DNA of 21,614 bases from NCBI RefSeq assembly GCF_905201705.1, contig NZ_CAJKOX010000055.1:1-21614 (forward strand), written 5' to 3'. Origin of the DNA: an uncultured Marvinbryantia sp. GTDB taxonomy: Bacteria > Bacillota > Clostridia > Lachnospirales > Lachnospiraceae. The notes below the pieces were generated by a model. The model saw nothing but the letters and a program-made list of their open reading frames with translations, was not told the DNA's origin and did not search any database. The translations under genes were made by a program, and so were the position numbers. This document shows positions 1 to 7,048 of this stretch, one piece after another; the stretch's first letter is position 1, and each line of letters starts with the position of its first letter.

Positions 1-70
1 ATGGGTAATTCCTTACTGGCTGTAAGGGGTATTAACCATAAATACATTGTAGTAGAAGGAGGAGACAGAC
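1..70 (+). other. Leader upstream of the GH1 gene; possible tail of an upstream gene
   Basis: In frame 2 the first bases read W-V-I-P-Y-W-L and then TAA at 23-25, which could be the last codons of an upstream gene cut by the window edge. Seven codons cannot identify it. The rest is the leader of the GH1 gene and holds its ribosome binding site (AGGAGGAG near 57-64). No promoter is visible, so the hydrolase operon probably begins outside the window. Confidence 0.25.
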
Positions 71-1387
71 ATGAGCAAATTTCAGAAAGGGTTTTTGACA
101 GGTGCGGCGACGGCGGCGCACCAGGTAGAGGGAAACAATATCCACAGCGATTATTGGGCAATGGAGCATATGCAGTACTCCAGCTTTGCAGAGCCGTCTC
201 TGGAGGCGGTGGACCATTATCACCGCTACGAGGAGGATATCAAAATGATGGCGGAGGCGGGGCTGAATGCCTATCGTTTTTCTATCGAGTGGGCGCGGAT
301 TGAGCCGGTGCAGGGGCAGTATGACGAGGCGGAGATCGGACATTACCGCAGGGTGCTGGAGTGCTGCAGGGAAAATGGCATCGAGCCGTTTGTGACGCTC
401 ATGCATTTCACCTCCCCCAAATGGCTGATCGAAAAAGGCGGTTGGGAAAATGAGGAGACGATCGGGCTGTTTGCCAACTACTGCCGTTATGTAGTAGAAA
501 AGCTCGGCAGTTATATGCATTATGTCTGCACCATCAACGAGGCGAATATGGGACTGCAGATCGCGGCGATCTCCGATCGCTTCAAAAAGCAGATGATGGC
601 AAGAATGCAGCAGGCAAATTCCGTTAAGGAGGCTGCTAAAGATGTAGAGGGCAGCGTGCAGGTTGGCCTGAACATGCAGAAGATGATGGAAAATATGCAG
701 AAGCAGAGCACGGAAAATATGGAGGTGTTCGGCACGGCGACGCCGCAGGTGTTTGTGAGCGCGAGAACGCCGGAGGGCGATCTGCTGGTGGTGCGGGCGC
801 ACCAGGCGGCCAAAAAAGCGATCAAGGAAGTCAATCCGAAGCTGCAGGTCGGCATTACGCTTTCCCTGCATGATATCCAGGCAAAGGAGGGCGGCGAGAA
901 AAACGCTGCGAAAGAGTGGGAATCGGAATTTTCGCACTATGTTCCGTACATAAAAGACGATGATTTCTTTGGGCTGCAGAATTACACGCGCTCCGTTTAT
1001 GACGCCGACGGCATCTGCGCGGCGCCGGAGGGCGCTCCTCTTACGCAGATGGATTATGAGATATATCCGCAGGCGCTGGAAAACTGCATCCGCAGGGTGG
1101 CAAAGGAGCTGGATATTCCGATCATCGTAACGGAAAACGGAATTGCGGTGGAGGACGATGCGCTGCGCGTGGATTTTATCGGAAAAGCGACCGACGGCGT
1201 GGCGGCGTGCATCCGCGACGGCATCCCTGTAAAGGGCTATATGTACTGGTCTTTGATGGATAATTTTGAGTGGCAGAAGGGCTACAGCATGACGTTCGGG
1301 CTGATCTCTGTGAACCGTGAAACACAGGAGAGAATGGCGAAGCCAAGCCTTGCATATCTGGGAAGCCTGCAGGAGGAAGCGCGATGA
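71..1387 (+). CDS. Glycoside hydrolase family 1 protein (beta-glucosidase / 6-phospho-beta-glucosidase type)
   Basis: A 438-residue retaining beta-glycosidase of the GH1 family, which cleaves beta-glucosides or related beta-glycosides. Visible family marks are the N-terminal GAATAAHQVEG, the acid/base segment TINEA with Glu157, the nucleophile segment VTENG with Glu355, and the C-terminal WSLMDNFEWQKGY. There is no signal peptide, so it should be cytoplasmic. The start is supported by AGGAGG about 8 bases upstream. Two things are odd: the usual NEP at the acid/base is NEA here, and residues about 169-220 form a Met/Gln-rich, helix-like insertion with 8 Met. The gene ends in an ATGA overlap with the GH43 gene, which implies translational coupling. 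Family assignment is firm. The substrate is not readable; a rhamnose-containing plant glycoside is suggested only by the GH78 neighbour. Confidence 0.9.
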   Translation: MSKFQKGFLTGAATAAHQVEGNNIHSDYWAMEHMQYSSFAEPSLEAVDHYHRYEEDIKMMAEAGLNAYRFSIEWARIEPVQGQYDEAEIGHYRRVLECCRENGIEPFVTLMHFTSPKWLIEKGGWENEETIGLFANYCRYVVEKLGSYMHYVCTINEANMGLQIAAISDRFKKQMMARMQQANSVKEAAKDVEGSVQVGLNMQKMMENMQKQSTENMEVFGTATPQVFVSARTPEGDLLVVRAHQAAKKAIKEVNPKLQVGITLSLHDIQAKEGGEKNAAKEWESEFSHYVPYIKDDDFFGLQNYTRSVYDADGICAAPEGAPLTQMDYEIYPQALENCIRRVAKELDIPIIVTENGIAVEDDALRVDFIGKATDGVAACIRDGIPVKGYMYWSLMDNFEWQKGYSMTFGLISVNRETQERMAKPSLAYLGSLQEEAR

Positions 1388-3222
1388 AATATTATTGTAA
1401 TCCAATCAATGTGCCTTACCGCTATCAGTTTAATATGGATCCGCGCCAGCACGGAAAGCTTCAGATCGACCGCGAGGGTGCCGATCCGACCATGATCGCG
1501 TTTAAGGGGAAATATTATATCTTTGCGTCCATGAATTTAAGCGTGTGGGTGTCGGAGGATATGGTAAACTGGCAGGCGCACAGACTGCCGGAGAACCTGC
1601 CGCTTTACGATTATGCGCCGGATGCGCGCGTGTGCGGGGAATATGTGTATTTCTGCGCATCGAAAAAGGGCGAGAACTGTAATTATTACCGGACGAGGGA
1701 TATCTTAAACGGACCTTATGAGGAAATAAAGGGAACCTTTGATTTCTGGGATCCGAATCTGTTTTTTGACGACGACGGAAAAATTTATTTTTACTGGGGC
1801 TGCTCGAATATCACGCCCGTCTGGGGCGTCGAGCTGGAGCCGGAGACGATGCTTCCGAAAACAGAGCACGTAGAATTGCTGTCCGGGGACGGTTTTGCGC
1901 GCGGCTATGAGCGGATGGGCGTGGACAACTGCGAGTTTCCGCGCAGCGAGGAAGAGGTGGAGCAGATGTTCCGGGGCTTTGTGAAGCAGGGTGGTATACC
2001 AGTGGAACAGCTTCCGCAGCAGTATCTTCCGCAGATACGCGGGATGTTTACCAGACGTCCGTTTATCGAGGGACCATGGATGGACAGGCATGACGGAAAA
2101 TATTATCTGCAGTACGCCTGCCCGGGCACGGAGTACAATGTGTACGCGGATGGCGTTTATGTGGCGGATTCGCCTCTCGGTCCGTTTAAGCTGGCGAAAA
2201 ATAATCCGTTTTCCTATCATCCGGGCGGCTATATGCCTGGCGCGGGACATGGCTCCACGATGCGGGACCTGCAGGGAAACCTCTGGCACGCTTCTACTAT
2301 GCGCATCAGCGTGAACCATCAGTTTGAGCGCCGCGTGGGTATCTGGCGTGCTGGTTTTGACGCGGACGGCGAGCTGTTCTGCAATCAGAATTACGGGGAC
2401 TGGCCGGTTGCCGTGGACGAGGGCTGTACCGATCCATGGCAGGAGCCGCAGTGGTACCTGCTCAATTATGGATGTCCGGCAATGGCTTCTTCGGAGGCGG
2501 AGGGAAAGGGTGCGGATAAGGCGGTCAACGAGGATGCAAAAAGCTGGTGGCGTGCAGGCAGCGCTGACAGCGGACAGTGGCTGCAGATTGATCTGACAAG
2601 GGTGATGGACGTGCGTGCGATCCAGATTAATTTTGCTGACGATGCGCTCCCAATCGATCCGCCGGGAGAAATTCGCGGAACGCTCACGCAGCCGCGCTAT
2701 ATCGAGGAGCGCGACCTGCGCACGCGCTGGCTGCTGGAGGGCTCCGCAGACGGAAAGGAATACTTTGTGATTGAGGATAAGTCGCAGGCGGTAAGCGACC
2801 TTCCGCACGACTTTATTGTCCGCGAGGAGGGAATCGCCGTAAGATACATCCGCCTGACGATCCTGGAAATCCCTTATCATGTGACGCCGTGCATTTCCGG
2901 GCTGCGCGTATTTGGCACTGGCGGCGGGGAAAAGCCGCAGGCGCCGGAATTTTCGGTAAAAAGAAGCGCGGACGGTCTGGATATCCTCGCAAAGATCGAA
3001 GGCAGGGCGGACGCTGTCGGCTACAATATTCTCTGGGGACATCAAAAAGAAAAGCTGTATCACAGTTATCAGATTTACCGGGAGGCAGCAGACGTGCAGG
3101 AAAAACGCGACGCGGTCATCGAGAAGCGGATCGGCGCGCTGGTAAAGGAGCAGGAGTATTTTGTCCGCGTGGATGCCTACAATGAAAACGGCATTACGAG
3201 AGGGGAGACGGTGAAGCTATGA
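1384..3222 (+). CDS. Glycoside hydrolase family 43 protein with F5/8-type C and Fn3-like C-terminal domains
   Basis: A 612-residue enzyme. The N-terminal part (about 1-345) looks like a five-bladed GH43 domain. Candidate catalytic residues are Asp34 (GADPTM) as base, Asp123 (FWDPNLFFDDDGK) as pKa modulator and Glu229 (FIEGPW) as acid. GH43 members are mostly beta-xylosidases and alpha-L-arabinofuranosidases. Residues about 360-515 resemble a discoidin/F5-8C carbohydrate-binding domain (GQWLQIDL, RYIRLTI), and about 525-612 an Fn3-like domain (YFVRVDAYNENG). No signal peptide is present, which is unusual for a discoidin-bearing hydrolase. Residues about 179-225 are an insertion containing IPVEQLPQQYLPQIRGMF just before the acid Glu. 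It overlaps GH1 upstream and GH78 downstream by ATGA. The family is fairly certain; the xylosidase or arabinosidase choice is open. Confidence 0.85.
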   Translation: MKYYCNPINVPYRYQFNMDPRQHGKLQIDREGADPTMIAFKGKYYIFASMNLSVWVSEDMVNWQAHRLPENLPLYDYAPDARVCGEYVYFCASKKGENCNYYRTRDILNGPYEEIKGTFDFWDPNLFFDDDGKIYFYWGCSNITPVWGVELEPETMLPKTEHVELLSGDGFARGYERMGVDNCEFPRSEEEVEQMFRGFVKQGGIPVEQLPQQYLPQIRGMFTRRPFIEGPWMDRHDGKYYLQYACPGTEYNVYADGVYVADSPLGPFKLAKNNPFSYHPGGYMPGAGHGSTMRDLQGNLWHASTMRISVNHQFERRVGIWRAGFDADGELFCNQNYGDWPVAVDEGCTDPWQEPQWYLLNYGCPAMASSEAEGKGADKAVNEDAKSWWRAGSADSGQWLQIDLTRVMDVRAIQINFADDALPIDPPGEIRGTLTQPRYIEERDLRTRWLLEGSADGKEYFVIEDKSQAVSDLPHDFIVREEGIAVRYIRLTILEIPYHVTPCISGLRVFGTGGGEKPQAPEFSVKRSADGLDILAKIEGRADAVGYNILWGHQKEKLYHSYQIYREAADVQEKRDAVIEKRIGALVKEQEYFVRVDAYNENGITRGETVKL

Positions 3223-5807
3223 GAGCGGTAAACCTGCGAACGGAGCATATGGTAAATCCGATCGGCATTGATATTGTGCGCCCGTATCTGTCGTGGAACT
3301 GCGAGGGCGGCAGAAAGCAAACGGCGTATGAGATCGAGGCGGTCTGCGGCGGACGGCTTCTGTGGAGCAGCGGGAGGGTGCCTTCGGACGTCATGCATGT
3401 ACTGCCGGACATTGGAGCGAAAAGCCGGCAGCGCGTTTTCTGGCGGGTGCGCCTCTGGGATGAGACGGAAACCGCAGGAGAATGGAGCGACACGGCGTAT
3501 TTTGAGATGGGATTGCTTGAGAAAACGGATTTTGTTGCAAAGTGGATCAATCCGGAGCTTACCTGCGATCCGCAGGCGCACAAACCGGCGAGCTATCTGA
3601 AAACCACGTTCACAGCGCCGAAGGGGGAAAGCGCGCGGCTCTATATTACCTGCCACGGTTTGTATGAGGCGTATATCAATGGAAGCCGGGCGGGAGCGTT
3701 TGTGCTGGCGCCGGGCACATATAATTATGAAAAAAGGCTGGCGTACCAGACCATCGACGTGACGGAGCTTGTAAAAGAGGGCGTCAACGAAGTGCAGGTG
3801 ATCCTGGGAGACGGCTGGTACCGCAGCGTGTCTGGCGTGGACGGCGACCGCAATCTGTACGGCGAGGATATTGCGCTGTATTTTCAGCTTGAGGTAGATG
3901 GGAAGGCGGTCTGCATTTCCGACGAAAGCTGGCAGGCGTCTCAGTGCGGACCGATCCGCGAGAACGATATGCAGCAGGGCGAGGTGGTGGACGCCTCCAT
4001 AGAGGTGATCGACGGGTATCATGCGGTAAAGGTTGAGGATTTTGGCGTGGAGAAGCTGGCCTGCTCAAACTGTGTGCCGATCGTGGAGCGGGAGCGCTTC
4101 GAAGGAAAAATCATCAAAACACCGAACGGCGAGACGGTGATCGACTACGGACAAAATCTGGCAGGTTATGTGGAGTTTACGCTGGACGCCCATGCAGGGG
4201 ATAAAATCGTTCTGACACACGGCGAGACGCTGGATGAAAACGGAAATTTCACACAGGAAAATTTCCAGGACCGGAAGCGCCACAAGGAGGGCGGCACGCA
4301 TCAGCGCGTCACGTTTATCTGCCGCGAGGGAAAAAATCATTATAAGTCAAAATTCACCATCTGGGGCTTTCGCTATGCCAGGGTGGATACGAAGATTGAT
4401 CTGAGCTGCGCAAAATTTACCTCGATAGCGGTGTACTCGCAGATGGAGCAGCTTGGCACCTTTACCTGCTCCAATGAGGCGGTCAATCAGCTTGTAAAAA
4501 ACAGTATCTGGAGTCAGAAATCCAATTTTTGTGATGTGCCGACGGATTGCCCGACAAGAGAGCGCGCAGCATGGACTGGCGATATGGGCGTTTTTGCGGA
4601 CACCGGGATTTTTCTCGAGGACTGCTATCCGGTTATCCGCAAGTGGCTGGCAGAGTGTCGCCTGGCGCAGCACGACGATGGAAAGATTGCAAATATTGCG
4701 CCGCCAAACAATCAGCCCGGCTTCTTTTCCAACCTGCTCGCTGGCTCTGTCGGCTGGGGCGACGCCTGCATCCTCGTGCCGTACACACTGTATAAGCGCT
4801 GCGGGGATAAGCGGATCCTGGAGGAAAACTATGAGATGATGCAGCGCTGGTATGAGTTTTTGCAGCGGCGCGCCGCGCAGAAGGGAGAGCCTGCGAAGCC
4901 GGATATCTCACAGATACCGCAGCAGTATCGGGCAATGCTGGAGCATATGCCAAAGGAGCAGCTGGAAGAGATGATGCAGAAAATGCTTGCCCGGATGGGC
5001 GGCGCGCCGCAGAATCCATACGCGGAATACACCATTGAGACTGGTGTGGATTACGGCGAGTGGTGCGAGCCGGATGTGGAATCAACAAATGTGATGGGTA
5101 AGCCGCAGAGTAAGATCGCAACGGCATACTATGCATATTCCGGGCGGCTGCTTTCGGAGATCGCGGCGATTCTCGGCAAAGCGGAGGATGCGAAGCGCTA
5201 CGGTAAAATTGCAGAAAACGCGAAGCGGGCTTACCGCTTTATTGCTACGGAAAACGGCAGGATCACATCCGACCGCCAGGCGGATTATGTGCGCGCGATC
5301 GCCTTTGATCTGCTCGATGAGGAGGAGAAAAAGCAGGCGGCGGCAGATTTAAATGAGCTGGTGAAAGCCGCAGATTATCATTTGAACACCGGATTTCTCT
5401 CAACGCCCTCCCTGTGCGGGGCGCTGGCGGACTACGGTTATACGGAAACCGCCTACCGCCTGCTTCTGCAGGATACGATGCCAGGCTGGCTTTATGCCGT
5501 GAAAAAGGGCGCGACGACCATCTGGGAAAACTGGGACGGCATTAATGAAAAAGGCGAGGTGAAGGCGTCCCTCAACCACTATTCTTACGGCGCGGTCTGC
5601 GGCTGGCTGTTCGAGGGCGTCTGCGGTATTCATCTGCAGGACGGCAAGATTACCATCAAACCCCATCCTAACAAGGCTCTGCAGTACGCGCGCGCCGTCT
5701 ATCAGTCACCCGTGGGAGAAATCGTCAGCGGCTGGCGATACGATGGAGACGAGGTGATCTACGAGATCAGGACGCCCGCGAACGTGGAGGTGGACTGCCC
5801 ATTATAG
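3219..5807 (+). CDS. Glycoside hydrolase family 78 alpha-L-rhamnosidase
   Basis: An 862-residue protein with the full GH78 layout: N-terminal beta-domains (about 1-290, with LAPGTYNYEKRLAYQTIDVT and GDGWYR), a beta-domain with DYGQNLAGY, an (alpha/alpha)6 barrel, and a C-terminal beta-sandwich. The signature DCPTRERAAWTGD lies at 443-455 with Glu448 as the likely general acid. TTIWENWDG near 766-774 carries Glu770 as the likely base. The enzyme hydrolyses terminal alpha-L-rhamnose by inversion. No signal peptide is seen, so it should be cytoplasmic and act on imported small glycosides. Residues 549-600 form an extra segment with Met-rich helices (QQYRAMLEHMPKEQLEEMMQ). The start overlaps the GH43 stop by ATGA. 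A weak hairpin and T-run follow the stop. Confidence 0.93.
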   Translation: MRAVNLRTEHMVNPIGIDIVRPYLSWNCEGGRKQTAYEIEAVCGGRLLWSSGRVPSDVMHVLPDIGAKSRQRVFWRVRLWDETETAGEWSDTAYFEMGLLEKTDFVAKWINPELTCDPQAHKPASYLKTTFTAPKGESARLYITCHGLYEAYINGSRAGAFVLAPGTYNYEKRLAYQTIDVTELVKEGVNEVQVILGDGWYRSVSGVDGDRNLYGEDIALYFQLEVDGKAVCISDESWQASQCGPIRENDMQQGEVVDASIEVIDGYHAVKVEDFGVEKLACSNCVPIVERERFEGKIIKTPNGETVIDYGQNLAGYVEFTLDAHAGDKIVLTHGETLDENGNFTQENFQDRKRHKEGGTHQRVTFICREGKNHYKSKFTIWGFRYARVDTKIDLSCAKFTSIAVYSQMEQLGTFTCSNEAVNQLVKNSIWSQKSNFCDVPTDCPTRERAAWTGDMGVFADTGIFLEDCYPVIRKWLAECRLAQHDDGKIANIAPPNNQPGFFSNLLAGSVGWGDACILVPYTLYKRCGDKRILEENYEMMQRWYEFLQRRAAQKGEPAKPDISQIPQQYRAMLEHMPKEQLEEMMQKMLARMGGAPQNPYAEYTIETGVDYGEWCEPDVESTNVMGKPQSKIATAYYAYSGRLLSEIAAILGKAEDAKRYGKIAENAKRAYRFIATENGRITSDRQADYVRAIAFDLLDEEEKKQAAADLNELVKAADYHLNTGFLSTPSLCGALADYGYTETAYRLLLQDTMPGWLYAVKKGATTIWENWDGINEKGEVKASLNHYSYGAVCGWLFEGVCGIHLQDGKITIKPHPNKALQYARAVYQSPVGEIVSGWRYDGDEVIYEIRTPANVEVDCPL

Positions 5808-5820
5808 AATAGGCTTTTTT
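5797..5820 (+). terminator. Possible weak terminator of the hydrolase operon
   Basis: A short hairpin spans the GH78 stop codon. GCC and ATT at 5797-5803 pair with AAT and GGC at 5808-5814 across one C/A mismatch, with a four-base loop, and six T follow directly. The stem is weak, so termination may be partial. Confidence 0.4.
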
Positions 5821-5835
5821 GAAAGAAATTTTTGT

Positions 5836-5864
5836 TTGACAGGTTATGTGCTGCGTCATACAAT
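5836..5864 (+). promoter_or_regulatory. Sigma-A type promoter of the AraC-GyrI gene
   Basis: TTGACA at 5836-5841 and TACAAT at 5859-5864 are separated by exactly 17 bases. Transcription would start near 5871, giving a leader of about 110 bases. This promoter separates the regulator from the hydrolase operon. Confidence 0.8.
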
Positions 5865-5897
5865 GATGATAGAAGGAGCGGAGGTAAAGACGCATTC

Positions 5898-5948
5898 ATG
5901 CCAGCCTCTCTTTTTGGTACAGAGATTAAGAGGAAAAAAGCAGAGTAA
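5898..5948 (+). other. Possible short leader ORF (16 codons) upstream of the AraC-GyrI gene
   Basis: Within the transcribed leader an ATG opens a 16-residue frame, MPASLFGTEIKRKKAE, ending in TAA. GGAGG lies 13 bases upstream, which is a long spacing for translation. It may be chance. It is noted because upstream short ORFs can control drug-responsive regulators. Confidence 0.2.
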
Positions 5949-5980
5949 TATACTGTGAGATGTCAGGAGGATAACGGGTT

Positions 5981-6841
5981 ATGGAATGGATAGAGAGACT
6001 GAATGATGCGATGGATTATATTGAAAAACACTTAACAGAGGAAATTGGTTATGAGAAGCTCGGGCAGATTGCCTGCTGTTCTTCGTATCATTTTCAGCGT
6101 ATGTTTGCTTACATGGCGGGGGTGCCTTTAGCGGAATATATCCGCAGGAGGAAGATGTCGCTGGCGGCCGTAGATTTACAGAGCAGACACATGAAAATCA
6201 TTGATGCGGCAGGAAAATACGGCTATAATTCACCCACCGCATTTAACAGAGCTTTTCAGTCTGTCCACGGAATCGCCCCGTCTGTTGTAAAAAATGAAGG
6301 GGTAACGGTAAAAGCCTTTCCTCCTGTCCGGTTTAAAATAACGGTAAAAGGAGTGGAAGAGATGAACTATCGGATTGAAACGAAAGAAGCGTTTCGTATT
6401 GTGGGTGTATCCGTGCCGCTGCATAAGGATATTGAGAAAAATTTTGCGGTGATACCGCCAAAGTGGGAGGAGATCTCCATGAACGGGACTCTGCAGAGGC
6501 TGATCGGCATGATGGATACCCCGCCTATGGGCGTTCTGGGCATCAGCACCTGCAATGATACGGAACCATGGAGATACTATATTGCGGTATCTACTTCACA
6601 GGAAAAAAATGACCTTGAAGAATACATTGTTCCGGCGGCTACCTGGGCGGTGTTTCCCGGAGAGGGGACAAATCAGTCTATCCAGGAGCTGGAGCGCCGT
6701 ATCGTGACAGAATGGCTGCCAACTTCGGGATATGAGTATGGAGATGCACCCGATGTGGAGGTTTATTTAAACCCGGATCCGCAAAATGCGCAGTATGAAG
6801 TCTGGATACCAGTGGTAAAAAAACAGAAAGCCGATTTGTAA
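5981..6841 (+). CDS. AraC-family transcriptional regulator with GyrI-like effector-binding domain
   Basis: A 286-residue protein. Residues 1-105 form a two-HTH AraC DNA-binding domain (YEKLGQIACCSSYHFQRMF, then AAGKYGYNSPTAFNRAFQ). Residues about 125-283 resemble a GyrI-like/BmrR-type small-molecule-binding domain (FRIVGVSVPL, YEVWIPVVK). Proteins of this layout usually sense hydrophobic or cationic compounds and activate target genes. The order is AraC first and effector domain last, as in Rob and related proteins. AGGAGG at about 5964-5969 supports the start. It has its own promoter and a strong terminator, so it forms a single-gene unit. Whether it controls the upstream hydrolase operon is not shown by the sequence. 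Confidence 0.9.
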   Translation: MEWIERLNDAMDYIEKHLTEEIGYEKLGQIACCSSYHFQRMFAYMAGVPLAEYIRRRKMSLAAVDLQSRHMKIIDAAGKYGYNSPTAFNRAFQSVHGIAPSVVKNEGVTVKAFPPVRFKITVKGVEEMNYRIETKEAFRIVGVSVPLHKDIEKNFAVIPPKWEEISMNGTLQRLIGMMDTPPMGVLGISTCNDTEPWRYYIAVSTSQEKNDLEEYIVPAATWAVFPGEGTNQSIQELERRIVTEWLPTSGYEYGDAPDVEVYLNPDPQNAQYEVWIPVVKKQKADL

Positions 6842-6860
6842 ACATCACCAGTCACCGATA

Positions 6861-6907
6861 AAAACCCTAAAACGCAGGCTTTATGCGGCCTGCGTTTTAG
6901 GGCTTTT
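6861..6907 (+). terminator. Strong intrinsic terminator after the AraC-GyrI gene
   Basis: CCCTAAAACGCAGGC at 6865-6879 pairs perfectly over 15 bases with 6888-6902 around an eight-base loop. Flanking AAAA (6861-6864) and CTTTT (6903-6907) make it usable on both strands. The hairpin and the following bases up to about 6930 match a second copy at 15397-15456, so this is also a member of a dispersed repeat. Confidence 0.9.
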
Positions 6908-6930
6908 CGATTATTCAATTGTTAAATTCC
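6871..6930 (+). repeat. Dispersed repeat, copy 1 (possible solo insertion-sequence end)
   Basis: The stretch with AACGCAGG, TTTATG, GGCCTGC and then TTATTCAA-TGT-AAA-TCC recurs with substitutions and a three-base length change at 15397-15456. The second copy lies just upstream of a transposase fragment on the minus strand, so both may derive from an insertion-sequence end. Here there is no transposase beside it. Confidence 0.5.
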
Positions 6931-6957
6931 GGAGCATTTGTTTGCCAAACTGAATTT

Positions 6958-6972
6958 ATGCAAATGTAAAAC
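6958..6972 (+). promoter_or_regulatory. Putative LacI-type operator upstream of the GH32 promoter
   Basis: ATGCAAATGTAAAAC ends 5 bases before the GH32 -35 box. The core GCAAATGTAAAA recurs exactly before the ABC importer (11500-11511) and, with C for T, at 7020-7036. The likely binder is the LacI-type regulator encoded at 10063-11170. Assignment is by motif sharing only. Confidence 0.65.
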
Positions 6973-6977
6973 AATCA

Positions 6978-7006
6978 TTGACTAAAAGACTAAAAAATGT
7001 TATATT
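6978..7006 (+). promoter_or_regulatory. Sigma-A type promoter of the GH32 gene
   Basis: TTGACT at 6978-6983 and TATATT at 7001-7006 with a 17-base spacer. The start site would be near 7013. Putative operators flank it on both sides, which fits looping or dual-site repression. Confidence 0.8.
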
Positions 7007-7019
7007 TTTAGTATAAGAA

Positions 7020-7036
7020 TGTGCAAACGTAAAAAC
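7020..7036 (+). promoter_or_regulatory. Putative LacI-type operator downstream of the GH32 start site
   Basis: TGTGCAAACGTAAAAAC lies just after the predicted transcription start and before the AGGAGG of the GH32 gene. It matches the motif at 6958, 11250 and 11495. Confidence 0.65.
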
Positions 7037-7048
7037 AGGAGGTACAAA

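Noticed and set aside
1..303. Open frame at the left edge that overlaps the GH1 gene
   Set aside because: It is in another frame from the clear GH1 coding sequence and its translation is a Gly-rich shadow with no family marks.
32..1405. Long minus-strand frame (457 codons) opposite GH1
   Set aside because: It is the antisense shadow of a GC-rich gene whose plus-strand frame has all GH1 motifs. The same applies to the long antisense frames over GH43 (1705-3063), GH78 (3177-4022) and GH32 (6956-8275).
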